A DNA stretch of 64,000 bases from CALACW01 sp963627915. GTDB taxonomy: Bacteria > Bacillota > Clostridia > Oscillospirales > Acutalibacteraceae. Shown one piece after another: positions 1-9,510 of this stretch. How positions within the stretch are numbered: position 1 is the stretch's first letter; each line of letters begins with the position of its first letter. The position numbers were made by a program, and so were the translations under genes. Where the stretch lies: contig CAVGCY010000051.1 of assembly GCA_963627915.1 (NCBI GenBank), positions 1-64,000 on the forward strand. The letters run 5' to 3'. Below the pieces are notes generated by a model. That model was not told the DNA's origin and did no database searches. It saw nothing but the letters and a program-made list of their open reading frames with translations.

Positions 1-74
1 GTTATATTTAAAAATAAGTTTAATATAAAAGACAAAATTTATAACATAAAAAAAAGAGAAAGGAATTAGAAAAA

Positions 75-668
75 ATGAAAAAAATTTATGTCTATTTGCA
101 ATACCCGAAGTTAATTTTTGCGGATATTATGTATCATAGATATAGAACCGATGAATTAGACGCAGATATATTAGTTTTTTTGCCGAAATCAAAAAAAGAG
201 TTAATAAAAAACAAAAAAACATATGCTCTTAATTATCTTTTGCTTACAAATGTTGCATTTAGGAATGTATTCTATTTCAGAATGCCGAAAGAGGGATATC
301 TCAGGATTATAAGTAGAATTCTAATTCCTCCGGCAGAATGGATTGAAATAGGGACAAACGGAGGAATCATCAAAGGTGGAATGAGACTCCTTCATAAAGC
401 CAGTGTTGTTATCGCTCCGCATGATGCAGGAAAGAATTTTACTGTTGCTCAAGGTGCAACAATCGGTTCTAATCTTGGTTCAAACGGAAAAATAGGAGCT
501 CCCGTTATCGGCGATAATGTTTTTGTCGGAGCTAATGCAGTTGTTGTGGGAAATATAACTATAGGTGATAACGTAGTTATCGGAGCCGGGAGTATTGTTA
601 CAAAATCTATACCTTCAAATTGTGTTGTTGTCGGTAATCCTGCAAAAATAATAAAAAGAAAAGAATGA
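75..668 (+). CDS. Hexapeptide-repeat (serine acetyltransferase-like) acyltransferase
   Basis: This 197-residue protein looks like a left-handed beta-helix acyltransferase of the serine O-acetyltransferase group. The C-terminal half (about residues 105-190) carries spaced hexapeptide turns such as IGDNVFVGANAVV and IGDNVVIGAGSIV, and ends with the typical VVVGNPAKI signature. The N-terminal 90 residues are not recognised. Position at the left edge of a glycan locus suggests O- or N-acetylation of a sugar precursor or polymer rather than cysteine synthesis; that is inference. The ATG at 75 has a GAAAGGAA ribosome site upstream. The gene is richer in A+T than the glycosyltransferases that follow, and the 74 bases before it are AT-rich with no recognisable gene. 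Confidence 0.8.
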   Translation: MKKIYVYLQYPKLIFADIMYHRYRTDELDADILVFLPKSKKELIKNKKTYALNYLLLTNVAFRNVFYFRMPKEGYLRIISRILIPPAEWIEIGTNGGIIKGGMRLLHKASVVIAPHDAGKNFTVAQGATIGSNLGSNGKIGAPVIGDNVFVGANAVVVGNITIGDNVVIGAGSIVTKSIPSNCVVVGNPAKIIKRKE

Positions 669-687
669 TATTTTGAGTGGTGATTTT

Positions 688-1617
688 ATGACTTACGCTC
701 CGATAGTAATGTTCGTCTATAACAGAGCCGACCATTTTAATACTGTTTATTCCGCGCTGAAAAACTGTATCGGCGCAAAGGAAAGTGAGCTTTTCGTTTT
801 CTGCGACGGCGCAAAGAATGACGACGGCAGACAAAAGGTTGACGAGGTGCGCAGAGCTGTCAGAGAAAAAGAGAATGCGGGCGATTTTAAAGAAATTCAT
901 ATAACCGAAAACGGTGAAAACAAGGGGCTTGCTTCTTCCGTAATTTCGGGCGTTACCGAGGTTATAAACAGGCACGGCAGGGTAATTGTTTTGGAGGACG
1001 ACTGCGTTCCGAGCGTTTATTTCCTTAAATTTATGAACGAGTGTCTTGATAAGTTTGAAAATAACCGCGAGATAGGCGCGATAGCGGGCTATGCCCCCAA
1101 AATAGAATTTCCGTCGGACTATAAACACGACATTTTTACTTCTTACCGTTCGTGCTCATGCAGTTGGGCGGCGTGGAAAAGAAGCTGGACGGGCGTCGAC
1201 TGGGAGTTACTGGATAAAAATTCTATTTACTCTTTAGACTTCGCCGGACGGTTTAATTCAAACGGCTCGGACAGATTTATCCGCCTTTACCGGCAGACAA
1301 AGGGAAACGGCAGCTCATGGAGCGTTCGTTTCGGAGCGCACCTTGTAAAAAATTCAATGATGACGGTATATCCGAGATATTCTTACATACAAAATATCGG
1401 CTGCGACTCTTCGGGCGTTCATTCAAAATCCGAGGATGAAAAGAAAATGGCGGTCGATATTGAAAAAGCGATAGAAAATCCCGTTATCGAACCTGTCAGG
1501 CTTGATAAGAAAATTCAGAAAGCGATGAAAAAGCACTATTCGGGCGGATTCGTTTCCGACATAAAAAGAACCGCAGGAACAGCATTTGTAATTATAAAAC
1601 ACAAGCTCGGGGGATGA
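688..1617 (+). CDS. Glycosyltransferase, GT-A fold
   Basis: A predicted nucleotide-sugar glycosyltransferase of 309 residues from the ATG at 688. That start is preferred over an in-frame TTG at 673 because a GAGTGGTG ribosome site lies just upstream of 688. The protein opens with a beta strand and PIVMFVYNRADH, as in GT-A enzymes. VIVLEDDCVPS, near residue 110, supplies the acidic metal- and donor-binding motif. A SCSWAAWKRSW motif follows, typical of capsule and LPS family members that act on an acceptor late in the fold. It is the first of a block of transferases. Donor and acceptor cannot be told from sequence. Confidence 0.8.
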   Translation: MTYAPIVMFVYNRADHFNTVYSALKNCIGAKESELFVFCDGAKNDDGRQKVDEVRRAVREKENAGDFKEIHITENGENKGLASSVISGVTEVINRHGRVIVLEDDCVPSVYFLKFMNECLDKFENNREIGAIAGYAPKIEFPSDYKHDIFTSYRSCSCSWAAWKRSWTGVDWELLDKNSIYSLDFAGRFNSNGSDRFIRLYRQTKGNGSSWSVRFGAHLVKNSMMTVYPRYSYIQNIGCDSSGVHSKSEDEKKMAVDIEKAIENPVIEPVRLDKKIQKAMKKHYSGGFVSDIKRTAGTAFVIIKHKLGG

Positions 1618-1621
1618 ATAT

Positions 1622-2593
1622 ATGACAAAACCGCTTGTCTCGGTTATAATACCCGTTTACAATGTCGAAAAATATTTAAAAAAATGTATAGACAGCGTAT
1701 TAAGTCAGACGTATGATAATTTTGAGATTATACTCATTGACGACGGCTCGACGGATTCCTCGGGGAAAATATGCGACGAATATGCGATTAAAGACGGCAG
1801 AATTGCGGTTATTCATAAGGAGAACGGAGGACTGTCCTCTGCAAGAAACGCAGGTACGGACGAATCTTCGGGAAAATATATTTATTACCTTGACAGCGAC
1901 GATTACATAGATAACGAGATGCTTTCCTTGCTTGTAAAAAAAGCTGAGGAAAATTCATCAGATATGGTGTTTTTTTCCGCTTTTTCTTTCATTGACGGCG
2001 GGGGAGAAGCGAAGCAAAATTACGTTTACAAAAACGAATACAAAACGGATTCGGGACGTAACGTTTTCGATATGCTGATAAAAAACGGAGAATTTCACTC
2101 CGCCGTTCCGCTTCTGTTTTTCAAGAATGAATTTATAAAGAAAAACGGACTTTCTTTTTTAGACGGAATATATCACGAGGATATGATATTTACGTTTGAG
2201 GCGTTTATGTCGGCTTCACGCGTTTCGCACGTAAACGAACGGTTTTATAAAAGACGTTACCGCGCGGATTCGATTATGACCGGCAGAAAGAGCGAAAAAT
2301 ATTTTAACGACATGTCCCGCGTTTACTATACGGTGAGCGAATATAAAAAAACACATTTCATTGACGATAACGAAGTCGTCGATAAATATATCGCAAGATG
2401 CGCCTTTAACGCGTTGAATTTATATAAAAAACTGTCTGCCGGGGAGCAGAGGGAAAACAGGGAACGGTACGATAAATTAAAATCCGATATACTGGGTAAC
2501 GGCGCGTACGGCGACGATTATTTAAAAGCAAGATGCCGTTCGACGGCAATGTGGGCTGCGAAAAAAGCGGTAGGAAAAATATTCGGACGGTGA
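1622..2593 (+). CDS. Family 2 glycosyltransferase (first GT2 of the tandem pairs)
   Basis: A 323-residue inverting glycosyltransferase with the canonical GT2 layout: VSVIIPVYNVEKYL at the N terminus, IDDGSTD at about 39-45, the donor-site GGLSSARNAG near 69-78, and the metal-binding DSDD at 91-94. There are no transmembrane segments, so it should act at the cytoplasmic face on a lipid-linked glycan. It starts four bases after the previous stop and is followed at once by a GT4 gene, an arrangement repeated twice more downstream. Sugar specificity is unknown. Confidence 0.9.
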   Translation: MTKPLVSVIIPVYNVEKYLKKCIDSVLSQTYDNFEIILIDDGSTDSSGKICDEYAIKDGRIAVIHKENGGLSSARNAGTDESSGKYIYYLDSDDYIDNEMLSLLVKKAEENSSDMVFFSAFSFIDGGGEAKQNYVYKNEYKTDSGRNVFDMLIKNGEFHSAVPLLFFKNEFIKKNGLSFLDGIYHEDMIFTFEAFMSASRVSHVNERFYKRRYRADSIMTGRKSEKYFNDMSRVYYTVSEYKKTHFIDDNEVVDKYIARCAFNALNLYKKLSAGEQRENRERYDKLKSDILGNGAYGDDYLKARCRSTAMWAAKKAVGKIFGR

Positions 2594-2599
2594 GAGAAA

Positions 2600-3814
2600 A
2601 TGACGGAGATTACAGATAAAAAAATAATAATGTGCATCTCCGGCATGAGAGGCGGAGGTGCCGAACGCATAGCCTGCGTTCTGATGAATGAATTTAAAAA
2701 GCACGGGGCTTATCCGTCGTTTTTTTTAACCAATCAGACCGAAGGGGAAGCTGAGAAACGAAACCTCGGCGAATCCGTACCGATTACGGGATATGACGTT
2801 GCGTTGGATGATGTCGGAATCGTTAAACGTTTTGGATATAGGCTACTGCGGATTTTTTCGTCCGCCGTGTGCAAAGTATTTGAGAAGTCGAAAAAAGAAG
2901 TTCCCGCGTATTTTGCGTATCTTTCGTTTGTTTCGCAGTATTACGGACAGATTGAGAAGCTTAGAAATATATTAAAATCGAATCCCGATATGACCGTTAT
3001 CGCGTTTCTTCAGCCGAGTATTCCAATAGCTTTATTATCGGCGAGGGGACTTAAAAACAGAGTGATTTTTTCAGAGCGCGGAGACCCCGTAAGACTTATG
3101 AAAAAACGATTCGGCAGAAAATTTATTGAAAAATATTATTCCCGCGCCGACTGCGCCGTTTTTCAGACTTCGGACGCGAAAAATACATACCCTGAAAATA
3201 TTGCAAAAAAGGGTACCGTTATTTTTAATCCGATTTCGCCTAATCTCCCCGAGCCTTACAACGGCGAGCGCAGTAAGAATATTACGACGTTTTGCAGAAT
3301 ATCGAGGCAGAAAAATCTGCCGTTATTAATAGACGCCTTTAAAAACGTACATGAAAATTTCCCCGATTACAAACTAAGAATAATCGGCTCTCCGCAAAAC
3401 GCGGACGACGAGAGCGTATTCGAGGATATAAAAAAGCGGATATCGGATTTATCGCTTGAAGAATTTGTTATATTCGAGCCGTTTTCAAAAGACGTGCATT
3501 CTTTAATAATAAAGGACGCGGTGTACGTTAATTCCTCAGATTACGAGGGCATGTCAAATGCAATGCTTGAAGCTATGGCGATAGGACTTCCCTGCGTATG
3601 CACCGACTGCCCTATAGGCGGAGCGAACGCCGTTATAAAGGACGGAGAAAACGGATTGCTGGTTAAAGTCGGCGATGCGGATGAGCTTTCGGAAAAAATA
3701 AAAAAGGTGATTTCCGACAAAAGTCTTGCCGAAAAACTTTCCTTAAACGGACGGAAAATAAGAGACGAATTGAAAATAGAAAATATTTCAAAACAATGGA
3801 TGGAGCTGGTTTGA
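2600..3814 (+). CDS. Family 4 glycosyltransferase (GT-B), paralogue 1
   Basis: A 404-residue retaining GT-B glycosyltransferase. The N terminus has the acceptor-domain start MRGGGAERIA. The centre has FSERGDP followed by GTVIFNPI. The C-terminal donor domain carries FCRISRQKNLPLLIDAF and the EX7E-type motif in SSDYEGMSNAMLEAMA, about residues 312-327, followed by PCVCTDCP. It shares these blocks almost word for word with the proteins at 6056 and 8368, so the three are paralogues. It probably adds one residue to the repeat unit at the cytoplasmic membrane face. Confidence 0.9.
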   Translation: MTEITDKKIIMCISGMRGGGAERIACVLMNEFKKHGAYPSFFLTNQTEGEAEKRNLGESVPITGYDVALDDVGIVKRFGYRLLRIFSSAVCKVFEKSKKEVPAYFAYLSFVSQYYGQIEKLRNILKSNPDMTVIAFLQPSIPIALLSARGLKNRVIFSERGDPVRLMKKRFGRKFIEKYYSRADCAVFQTSDAKNTYPENIAKKGTVIFNPISPNLPEPYNGERSKNITTFCRISRQKNLPLLIDAFKNVHENFPDYKLRIIGSPQNADDESVFEDIKKRISDLSLEEFVIFEPFSKDVHSLIIKDAVYVNSSDYEGMSNAMLEAMAIGLPCVCTDCPIGGANAVIKDGENGLLVKVGDADELSEKIKKVISDKSLAEKLSLNGRKIRDELKIENISKQWMELV

Positions 3815-4987
3815 TTGCAAAAGAAAAAATTGCTGATAGTCATTCACCATTTAACAATCGGCGGCATTCAGAAATCTCTTGTTTCGGCTTTAAATGCAAT
3901 CGATTACGACAAATACGACGTGACGCTGTATGTCAGAAAAAACAGAACCGATTTACTTGAATTTATTAATAAAAAAACGGAAGTTATTGTAAATGTCGAT
4001 AAAACAAAATACTACAGAAAAATATCCTCGCTTTTTCTTCTGCTTGCAATTGCCTTTTATTCAGTTATCGGCAGTGAAAACAGAAAAATACGGACAGAAA
4101 ACAAATTAAATGAAAAAATCAGAAAAATGCAGATGGAGTATGAATACCGGCATTATATGAAAAACAGAGATTTCGATATTGCCGTTGCGTATTCTCAGGG
4201 ATTTACTCCGGAATTTGTCGATAAGTATGTACACGCTCGAAAAAAAACGGCATTTTTTCATTCAAGCACTCAGGAACAGCCCGAATTGTATAAGTCAATA
4301 AGCGAAAAATTTGACGCGTTCGGCGTTCTTAACAAAGAACAGGCAGAGCTTGTTGAAAAATGGTATCCGAAAATGCGCGGAAAAACCGTCATAGTCGAAA
4401 ATTATGTTGACCGCGGATTTGTCTTTGGCTGTGCGGAAGTGTTTAACGTCGTAAATCCGGACGGACGTTTTATCCTGTGTACATGCGGAAGATTTGCAAA
4501 GGTTAAGGGCTTTGACCTTGCATGCAGAACAGCTAAAATATTAAAAGATAACAAAATCGATTTTCTGTGGCGCTTTGTCGGCGACGGAGCAGAGAGAGCA
4601 AACATCGAACAGCTTGTAAAAAAACTCGGTATTGCGGATAATATCGAATTTGCAGGAATGCAGAAAAATCCGTACCCGTATATAGCTTCGTGCGATGTAT
4701 ACGTTCAGCCGTCGTACGAGGAGGCTTACGGATTAAGTATTAAAGAGGCATTATTGCTTAATCTTCCTGTTGTTACAACGGATACGTTAGGGGGCAGAAG
4801 TCTTATAAAAAACGGAGAAAACGGTGTGCTGTGCGAAATTGACGGAGAATCAATTGCAAATGGAATAATAAAGCTTTTAACGGATAAAAAATATTGCGAT
4901 AAAATATTGGAAAATTTAAAAAATGCCGACCGTTCCGGTGATTTTCAAAATTATAAAAATCAATGGAGCAGACTTTTGGAGTGTTGA
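3815..4987 (+). CDS. Family 4 glycosyltransferase, divergent from its neighbours
   Basis: A 390-residue GT-B enzyme with the N-terminal HHLTIGGIQKSLVSAL loop, a donor domain with CGRFAKVKGFDLA and the EX7E motif in YEEAYGLSIKEALLL, then TTDTLGGRSLI. The likely start is a TTG at 3815 immediately after the preceding stop, with GGAG ten bases upstream; no ATG lies near it. It lacks the SERGDP and SSDYEGMSN blocks of the other three GT4 proteins, so it is not part of that paralogue set. An internal hydrophobic stretch (about residues 70-85) may anchor it to the membrane. Confidence 0.85.
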   Translation: MQKKKLLIVIHHLTIGGIQKSLVSALNAIDYDKYDVTLYVRKNRTDLLEFINKKTEVIVNVDKTKYYRKISSLFLLLAIAFYSVIGSENRKIRTENKLNEKIRKMQMEYEYRHYMKNRDFDIAVAYSQGFTPEFVDKYVHARKKTAFFHSSTQEQPELYKSISEKFDAFGVLNKEQAELVEKWYPKMRGKTVIVENYVDRGFVFGCAEVFNVVNPDGRFILCTCGRFAKVKGFDLACRTAKILKDNKIDFLWRFVGDGAERANIEQLVKKLGIADNIEFAGMQKNPYPYIASCDVYVQPSYEEAYGLSIKEALLLNLPVVTTDTLGGRSLIKNGENGVLCEIDGESIANGIIKLLTDKKYCDKILENLKNADRSGDFQNYKNQWSRLLEC

Positions 4988-4991
4988 GATT

Positions 4992-6059
4992 ATGAGATTC
5001 AGTATAATAATTCCTGTTTATAATACTGAGAAGTATCTGCATGAATGCCTTGAATCAGTTTTGAATCAGACCTTTGATGATTTTGAGGTTATTCTTGTCG
5101 ACGACGGCTCGACGGATTCATCGCCCGGTATATGTGATACGTATGCAGAACAAAACCCCGATAAAGTTAAGGTGATTCATAAAGAGAACGGAGGACTTAT
5201 ATCCGCAAGGGTTACGGGGATCAAACACGCTTCGGGCGACTATATACTAAATGTCGATTCCGATGATTTCGTATCTTTGGATTTATTAAAAACGATAAAT
5301 GAAAAAGCGGAAGAATACGATTCTCCCGATATGATTATATATTCGTTCGTTTACTATTCGTTCGGCAAAACAGAAAACAGAAAAGAGACTTTATCAAACG
5401 CCGACAAGTTTTTTGAGGGCGAGTCAAAAAAAAGATTATATGAATGCCTCATAAGCAATAATTTAATAACGTCGATATGGACAAAAGCGATAAAACGTAA
5501 TATTATAGAGTCGAATCCGACGGATTACAGCGAGTATTACAACAGAAATATGGCTGAGGATTTGCTTCAGACGCTTTACCCGATTACTCAATCCGAAAGA
5601 GTTTTGTATACAAACAGCCCGCTTTATTTTTACAGATACAATCCAAACAGCATTTCACGCTCGGTTTCTTATGAGATGCTTGATAAAAATAATACCGTTC
5701 ATGTTTATTACGAAATAAAACGATATCTGAAAAAATGGGGTATGGACAGCGGCGAGTACAATTTAAAACTGAACGCGAAATGGTTATCGGAAGCTATGTA
5801 TACGTTAAGCCGTTTTTATCTGACGGCAGATGACAGCAGTGTGCGTGATTTGTTGTTAAAGTATGACTGGAGTGCGTATGTTCCCAAAGAAGCCCTGCTC
5901 GGTTTTGAAAATAATCCGTACCTGTCCGACGCATACAAAACGGTTTGGAAAATGATTAAAATGAATGATTACTCCGGTATGCTGAAATATTTTAAGAGTA
6001 AAAGAATTAAAGACTCGGTAAAAAAGATTAAGAAAAGAATTAAGGGTCGTTTGACATGA
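4992..6059 (+). CDS. Family 2 glycosyltransferase (second GT2 of the tandem pairs)
   Basis: A 355-residue GT2 enzyme. The ATG at 4992 is chosen over upstream in-frame codons because it begins the family directly at MRFSIIIPVYN and follows the previous stop by four bases. It has VDDGSTDSS (about 36-44), GGLISARVTG and the metal-binding DSDD at 89-92. The last 150 residues are specific to this protein and end in a basic tail rich in Lys and Arg. Its ATGA junction with the next GT4 gene implies translational coupling. Confidence 0.88.
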   Translation: MRFSIIIPVYNTEKYLHECLESVLNQTFDDFEVILVDDGSTDSSPGICDTYAEQNPDKVKVIHKENGGLISARVTGIKHASGDYILNVDSDDFVSLDLLKTINEKAEEYDSPDMIIYSFVYYSFGKTENRKETLSNADKFFEGESKKRLYECLISNNLITSIWTKAIKRNIIESNPTDYSEYYNRNMAEDLLQTLYPITQSERVLYTNSPLYFYRYNPNSISRSVSYEMLDKNNTVHVYYEIKRYLKKWGMDSGEYNLKLNAKWLSEAMYTLSRFYLTADDSSVRDLLLKYDWSAYVPKEALLGFENNPYLSDAYKTVWKMIKMNDYSGMLKYFKSKRIKDSVKKIKKRIKGRLT

Positions 6060-7240
6060 GAAAAGAGCTTATTTTTGTTATTAAATGTATGAGCGGAGGA
6101 GGAGCGGAGCGGGTTGTAACCCTGCTTTCGGGTTCCGCCGTAAAATGCGGATATTCGGTCGTTCTTATGCTTACTCATCAGCATAGATCGGACGCTCTTG
6201 TTTCAGATATTAACAAAAATATCCGCATAGTTTCGCTTGAAGACGAGTTAAAAACGCTGAAAAGTAAAAAAGTTAAAGCCGATTCTGTTATGGCTTATGC
6301 TCGTCTTCTCGGAAAAATACATACAGAGAACGACAAGAGCCGAATTTTAAAATACGAATCCCGTAATTATGATAAAATACTGTTTATGCGTTCGTTTTTC
6401 AAAACGCACAAAAACAGCGCGGTCGTTGCGTTTTTGTATGATTCGATATTTTTATCACTGTTGTCGGTAAACAAGACTAACCGTCTGATTATTTCCGAAC
6501 GCGGAGACCCGGAGCAGACGACGAGCGAGACTACGAAGTCGTTTATAAAAAGCGAATTTAAAAACGCCGACGAATTCGTATTCCAGTCCTACGGCGTAGA
6601 GGAATGGTATAAAAAAAATACGCCCGTGCGCGGAACGGTTATATTCAACCCCGTAAAAAGCGATCTGCCCGAACCGTTTGAGGGTGAAAGGAAAAAACGC
6701 GTTGTAAATTTCTGCCGAATTTCATCGCAGAAAAATCTTATTATGCTCATTGACGCATTCTCTCTGTTTCATGGACATTTTCCCGATTACGAACTGTTTA
6801 TCTACGGCGACGCGGTCGGAAACGATGCTGAGGGCTATATTGACAAAGTAAACGACGAAATAAAAAAGAATTCGCTCGAAAACAGCGTTCATATCTTTCC
6901 AGCTCGGAATGACGTTCATTCGCTTATATACGACTGCGCGATGTTCGTTTCATCTTCCGATTACGAGGGAATGTCAAATTCAATTCTTGAGGCTATGGCT
7001 ATGGGTATGCCGTGCGTCTGTACGGACTGTCCCGCCGGAGGCACAAGAGCGGTTATTAAGAATGAAGTAAACGGACTGCTGACCCCGGTCGGTGACGCGC
7101 GGGCTCTTGCAAAAGCTATGATGAGAATTGCCGAAAATCCCGATTTTGCAAATGAACTCGGCAAAAACGCGTCCGTAATTCGTAAAACGCAGTCGGTTGA
7201 AAAAATAACGGACAGATGGATGGAGATAATAGATGGCTAA
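6056..7240 (+). CDS. Family 4 glycosyltransferase (GT-B), paralogue 2
   Basis: A 394-residue retaining glycosyltransferase whose ATG overlaps the stop of the preceding GT2 gene. It repeats the paralogue blocks: MSGGGAERVV at the start, ISERGDPEQ, GTVIFNPV, FCRISSQKNLIMLIDAF and SSDYEGMSNSILEAMAMG with CVCTDCPAGG. The near identity of these blocks to the gene at 2600 points to duplication followed by divergence in the acceptor half. It overlaps the next GT2 gene by eight bases. Sugar specificity is unknown. Confidence 0.9.
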   Translation: MRKELIFVIKCMSGGGAERVVTLLSGSAVKCGYSVVLMLTHQHRSDALVSDINKNIRIVSLEDELKTLKSKKVKADSVMAYARLLGKIHTENDKSRILKYESRNYDKILFMRSFFKTHKNSAVVAFLYDSIFLSLLSVNKTNRLIISERGDPEQTTSETTKSFIKSEFKNADEFVFQSYGVEEWYKKNTPVRGTVIFNPVKSDLPEPFEGERKKRVVNFCRISSQKNLIMLIDAFSLFHGHFPDYELFIYGDAVGNDAEGYIDKVNDEIKKNSLENSVHIFPARNDVHSLIYDCAMFVSSSDYEGMSNSILEAMAMGMPCVCTDCPAGGTRAVIKNEVNGLLTPVGDARALAKAMMRIAENPDFANELGKNASVIRKTQSVEKITDRWMEIIDG

Positions 7241-8357
7241 AGTCAGCGTTATAGTTCCCGTATATAATGCGGAGAAGTATTTGAAACAGTGTCTTGACAG
7301 TATTGTAAATCAAACGCTTAAAGACATAGAGATTGTTATTGTCAACGACGGTTCGGCCGATAGAAGCGGAGATATATGCAAAAGTTATCTGTCCGACAGC
7401 CGTGTTATATATTATGAAAAGCAGAATGAGGGACTTGCTGCCGCGAGACAGGACGGAATTGAGTTGTCACACGGAGAGTATATTGGTTTTGTCGACGCTG
7501 ATGATTGGCTTGAAAAAAATATGTATGAAAAAATGTATTCGACTGCCGTTGAGAACAACGCGGATATAGTATTTTGCAATTGCGTGGAAAATGAAAACGG
7601 ACATCGTTTTACTCCGGAAATGCCAACCGGAAAATATGACAGAAAACAAATACTTGATGAAATTCTTCCGAGAACACTTGCTTACATTTCAAAAGACGGA
7701 GGAAAACGGGCAATCAGGTGGTGCAACTGGCTGAGAATTTATAAACGCTCGGCAATGCTTGAGAATAATATCAGTTTTGACCGAAGACTTCGCAGAAGTC
7801 AGGATCTTCAGTTTACATACGAAATGACGCTTGCGAGTAATAATTTTTATTACATGGGAGACAGTTATCTTTATCATAACAGAGTTGTAGCGGATTCACT
7901 TTCGAGAGGGTATACAAAGAACATGCATACTTTGTACACATATCTTATTGATGATCTATATGCTGTTACAGAAAACTTCAAAGAGCGCGATTATTTGGAT
8001 CAAATGCATCTGCGGGCGTTTTTCTTCATCTCCGACTGTATCGAAAATGAATTAAAACCTCTTTGCCCGAACAGCCGTGAGGAAAAAATCAAAATTATAG
8101 AGGATATAATGAACGACCCCGTTTGCGAAAAATTTTACGGGCATATACCCGTCGAAAAATTAAACACGTTATTAAAAGCGGAGTACGATTTTATTCATAA
8201 AAAGGACGCGCAGGGACTTCTCGATTTTGCAGATAAATATAATTCTCAAGAGATAAAGCGGAAAAAGCGCGGCGAAAAAAAACGCGCGGTGATGGATTTT
8301 TTAACCGAAAGCGCGGTCGTCGGAATGCTTTACAAAAAATTAAGACATAAAGAATAA
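7233..8357 (+). CDS. Family 2 glycosyltransferase (third GT2 of the tandem pairs)
   Basis: A 374-residue GT2 enzyme with VSVIVPVYNAEKYL, VNDGSADRSGD, GLAAARQDG and a metal site of DADD in GFVDADDWLE (about residues 87-91). The remainder has aromatic and basic patches and no clear membrane helix. It overlaps the preceding GT4 by eight bases, and a GT4 paralogue follows ten bases after its stop, making the third GT2-GT4 pair. The last stretch uses more GC-rich codons than the middle of the gene, another sign of mosaicism in this locus. Confidence 0.88.
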   Translation: MAKVSVIVPVYNAEKYLKQCLDSIVNQTLKDIEIVIVNDGSADRSGDICKSYLSDSRVIYYEKQNEGLAAARQDGIELSHGEYIGFVDADDWLEKNMYEKMYSTAVENNADIVFCNCVENENGHRFTPEMPTGKYDRKQILDEILPRTLAYISKDGGKRAIRWCNWLRIYKRSAMLENNISFDRRLRRSQDLQFTYEMTLASNNFYYMGDSYLYHNRVVADSLSRGYTKNMHTLYTYLIDDLYAVTENFKERDYLDQMHLRAFFFISDCIENELKPLCPNSREEKIKIIEDIMNDPVCEKFYGHIPVEKLNTLLKAEYDFIHKKDAQGLLDFADKYNSQEIKRKKRGEKKRAVMDFLTESAVVGMLYKKLRHKE

Positions 8358-8367
8358 AGTGTGAAAA

Positions 8368-9510
8368 ATGATGAAAGATATTGTTTTTGTTACTGAATAT
8401 CTCGGAGGCGGCGGTTCTGAACGCGTTATCGCTCAACTTGCCAATAAATTATGCAGTGAACATAAATACAGAGTTTCAATTGCATTACTTTCGGAACAAA
8501 CCGAAAAAGAATATTTTGTAGATTCCCGAGTTCAAATATACAGACTCCCTCAAATGTATAAAATTGCGGATAAGCAAAATAACCATAAATGGTTGAAAAA
8601 AAAGCTGTCAGATGTTTCGGTTTTTGCAGATCGCTTTTTGCAGTCCGAGATTGACAGAACGAAAACATACTTATTGGATAGATTTTTTGATGAACATCAT
8701 TGTGATTGTGCGGTTTCATTTCTTGTTATATCTAATATAGCTTTACTTCGCTCGTCACGGCAGCGAAATTTCAGAGTGGTAATATCAGAGCGAAACTATC
8801 CGAAATCGTATAAGGTTTCCGATGCTCTTGATAATATTAGAAGAAAGAATTATCATGGATATGACTGTCTTGTGTGTCAAACACCTGAAATACTTTCGAT
8901 GTTTTCATGTGATGCGAGTTCAAATTCATGCGCAGTAATTGAAAATGCAGTTTCATCGGATATTTCCGAACCTTATCACGGTAAAAGAAAAAAAATAATA
9001 ACAAATTTCTGCGGACTAAAGCCTCAAAAAAATCTTCCGCTTTTAATTGAAGCTTTTTCAATTTTTCATACCGACCATAATGATTACAAGTTGATAATAT
9101 ACGGAGACGGAGACAGAAGAGAGTCCGATAACAAAATAAGAGAGCTTAATATAGCTGATTTTGTCGAAATAAAACCTTTTGAAAAAAATATACATGAAGT
9201 TATAAAAGACTATGCGATGTTTGTTTCAAGTTCTGATTTTGAGGGTATTTCAAATTCATTGCTTGAAGCGATGGCACTGGGTATGCCCGTTATAAGTACG
9301 GACAGCGACGGCGGCGGAGCAAGAATGCTTATACAAGACGGAATCAATGGAATTATCGTGCCGAAGCGAAATTCTCAGGCTATGGCTGATGCTATGAGAA
9401 AAATAGCAGATAACGAAACATTTGCAAATGAATTATCTTTAAATGCGGAAAACGTGAGGGAAACATTCAGTCTTGCACGCATTATAGAAAAGTGGAGGAA
9501 TGTACTGTGA
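8368..9510 (+). CDS. Family 4 glycosyltransferase (GT-B), paralogue 3
   Basis: A 380-residue GT-B enzyme of the same paralogue group: YLGGGGSERVIAQLANKL at the N terminus, ISERNYP replacing the usual SERGDP, FCGLKPQKNLPLLIEAF, and SSDFEGISNSLLEAMALG carrying the EX7E glutamates. The replacement of GDP by NYP and a different central region suggest another acceptor. Codon use is clearly more A+T-rich than in paralogues 1 and 2. The stop overlaps the start of the next gene at GTGA. Confidence 0.88.
   Translation: MMKDIVFVTEYLGGGGSERVIAQLANKLCSEHKYRVSIALLSEQTEKEYFVDSRVQIYRLPQMYKIADKQNNHKWLKKKLSDVSVFADRFLQSEIDRTKTYLLDRFFDEHHCDCAVSFLVISNIALLRSSRQRNFRVVISERNYPKSYKVSDALDNIRRKNYHGYDCLVCQTPEILSMFSCDASSNSCAVIENAVSSDISEPYHGKRKKIITNFCGLKPQKNLPLLIEAFSIFHTDHNDYKLIIYGDGDRRESDNKIRELNIADFVEIKPFEKNIHEVIKDYAMFVSSSDFEGISNSLLEAMALGMPVISTDSDGGGARMLIQDGINGIIVPKRNSQAMADAMRKIADNETFANELSLNAENVRETFSLARIIEKWRNVL

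Noticed and set aside
1..74. AT-rich left edge, searched for a promoter or the end of another gene
   Set aside because: Several TATA-like strings occur but no box pair with good spacing, and no coding frame enters from the left that I can support.
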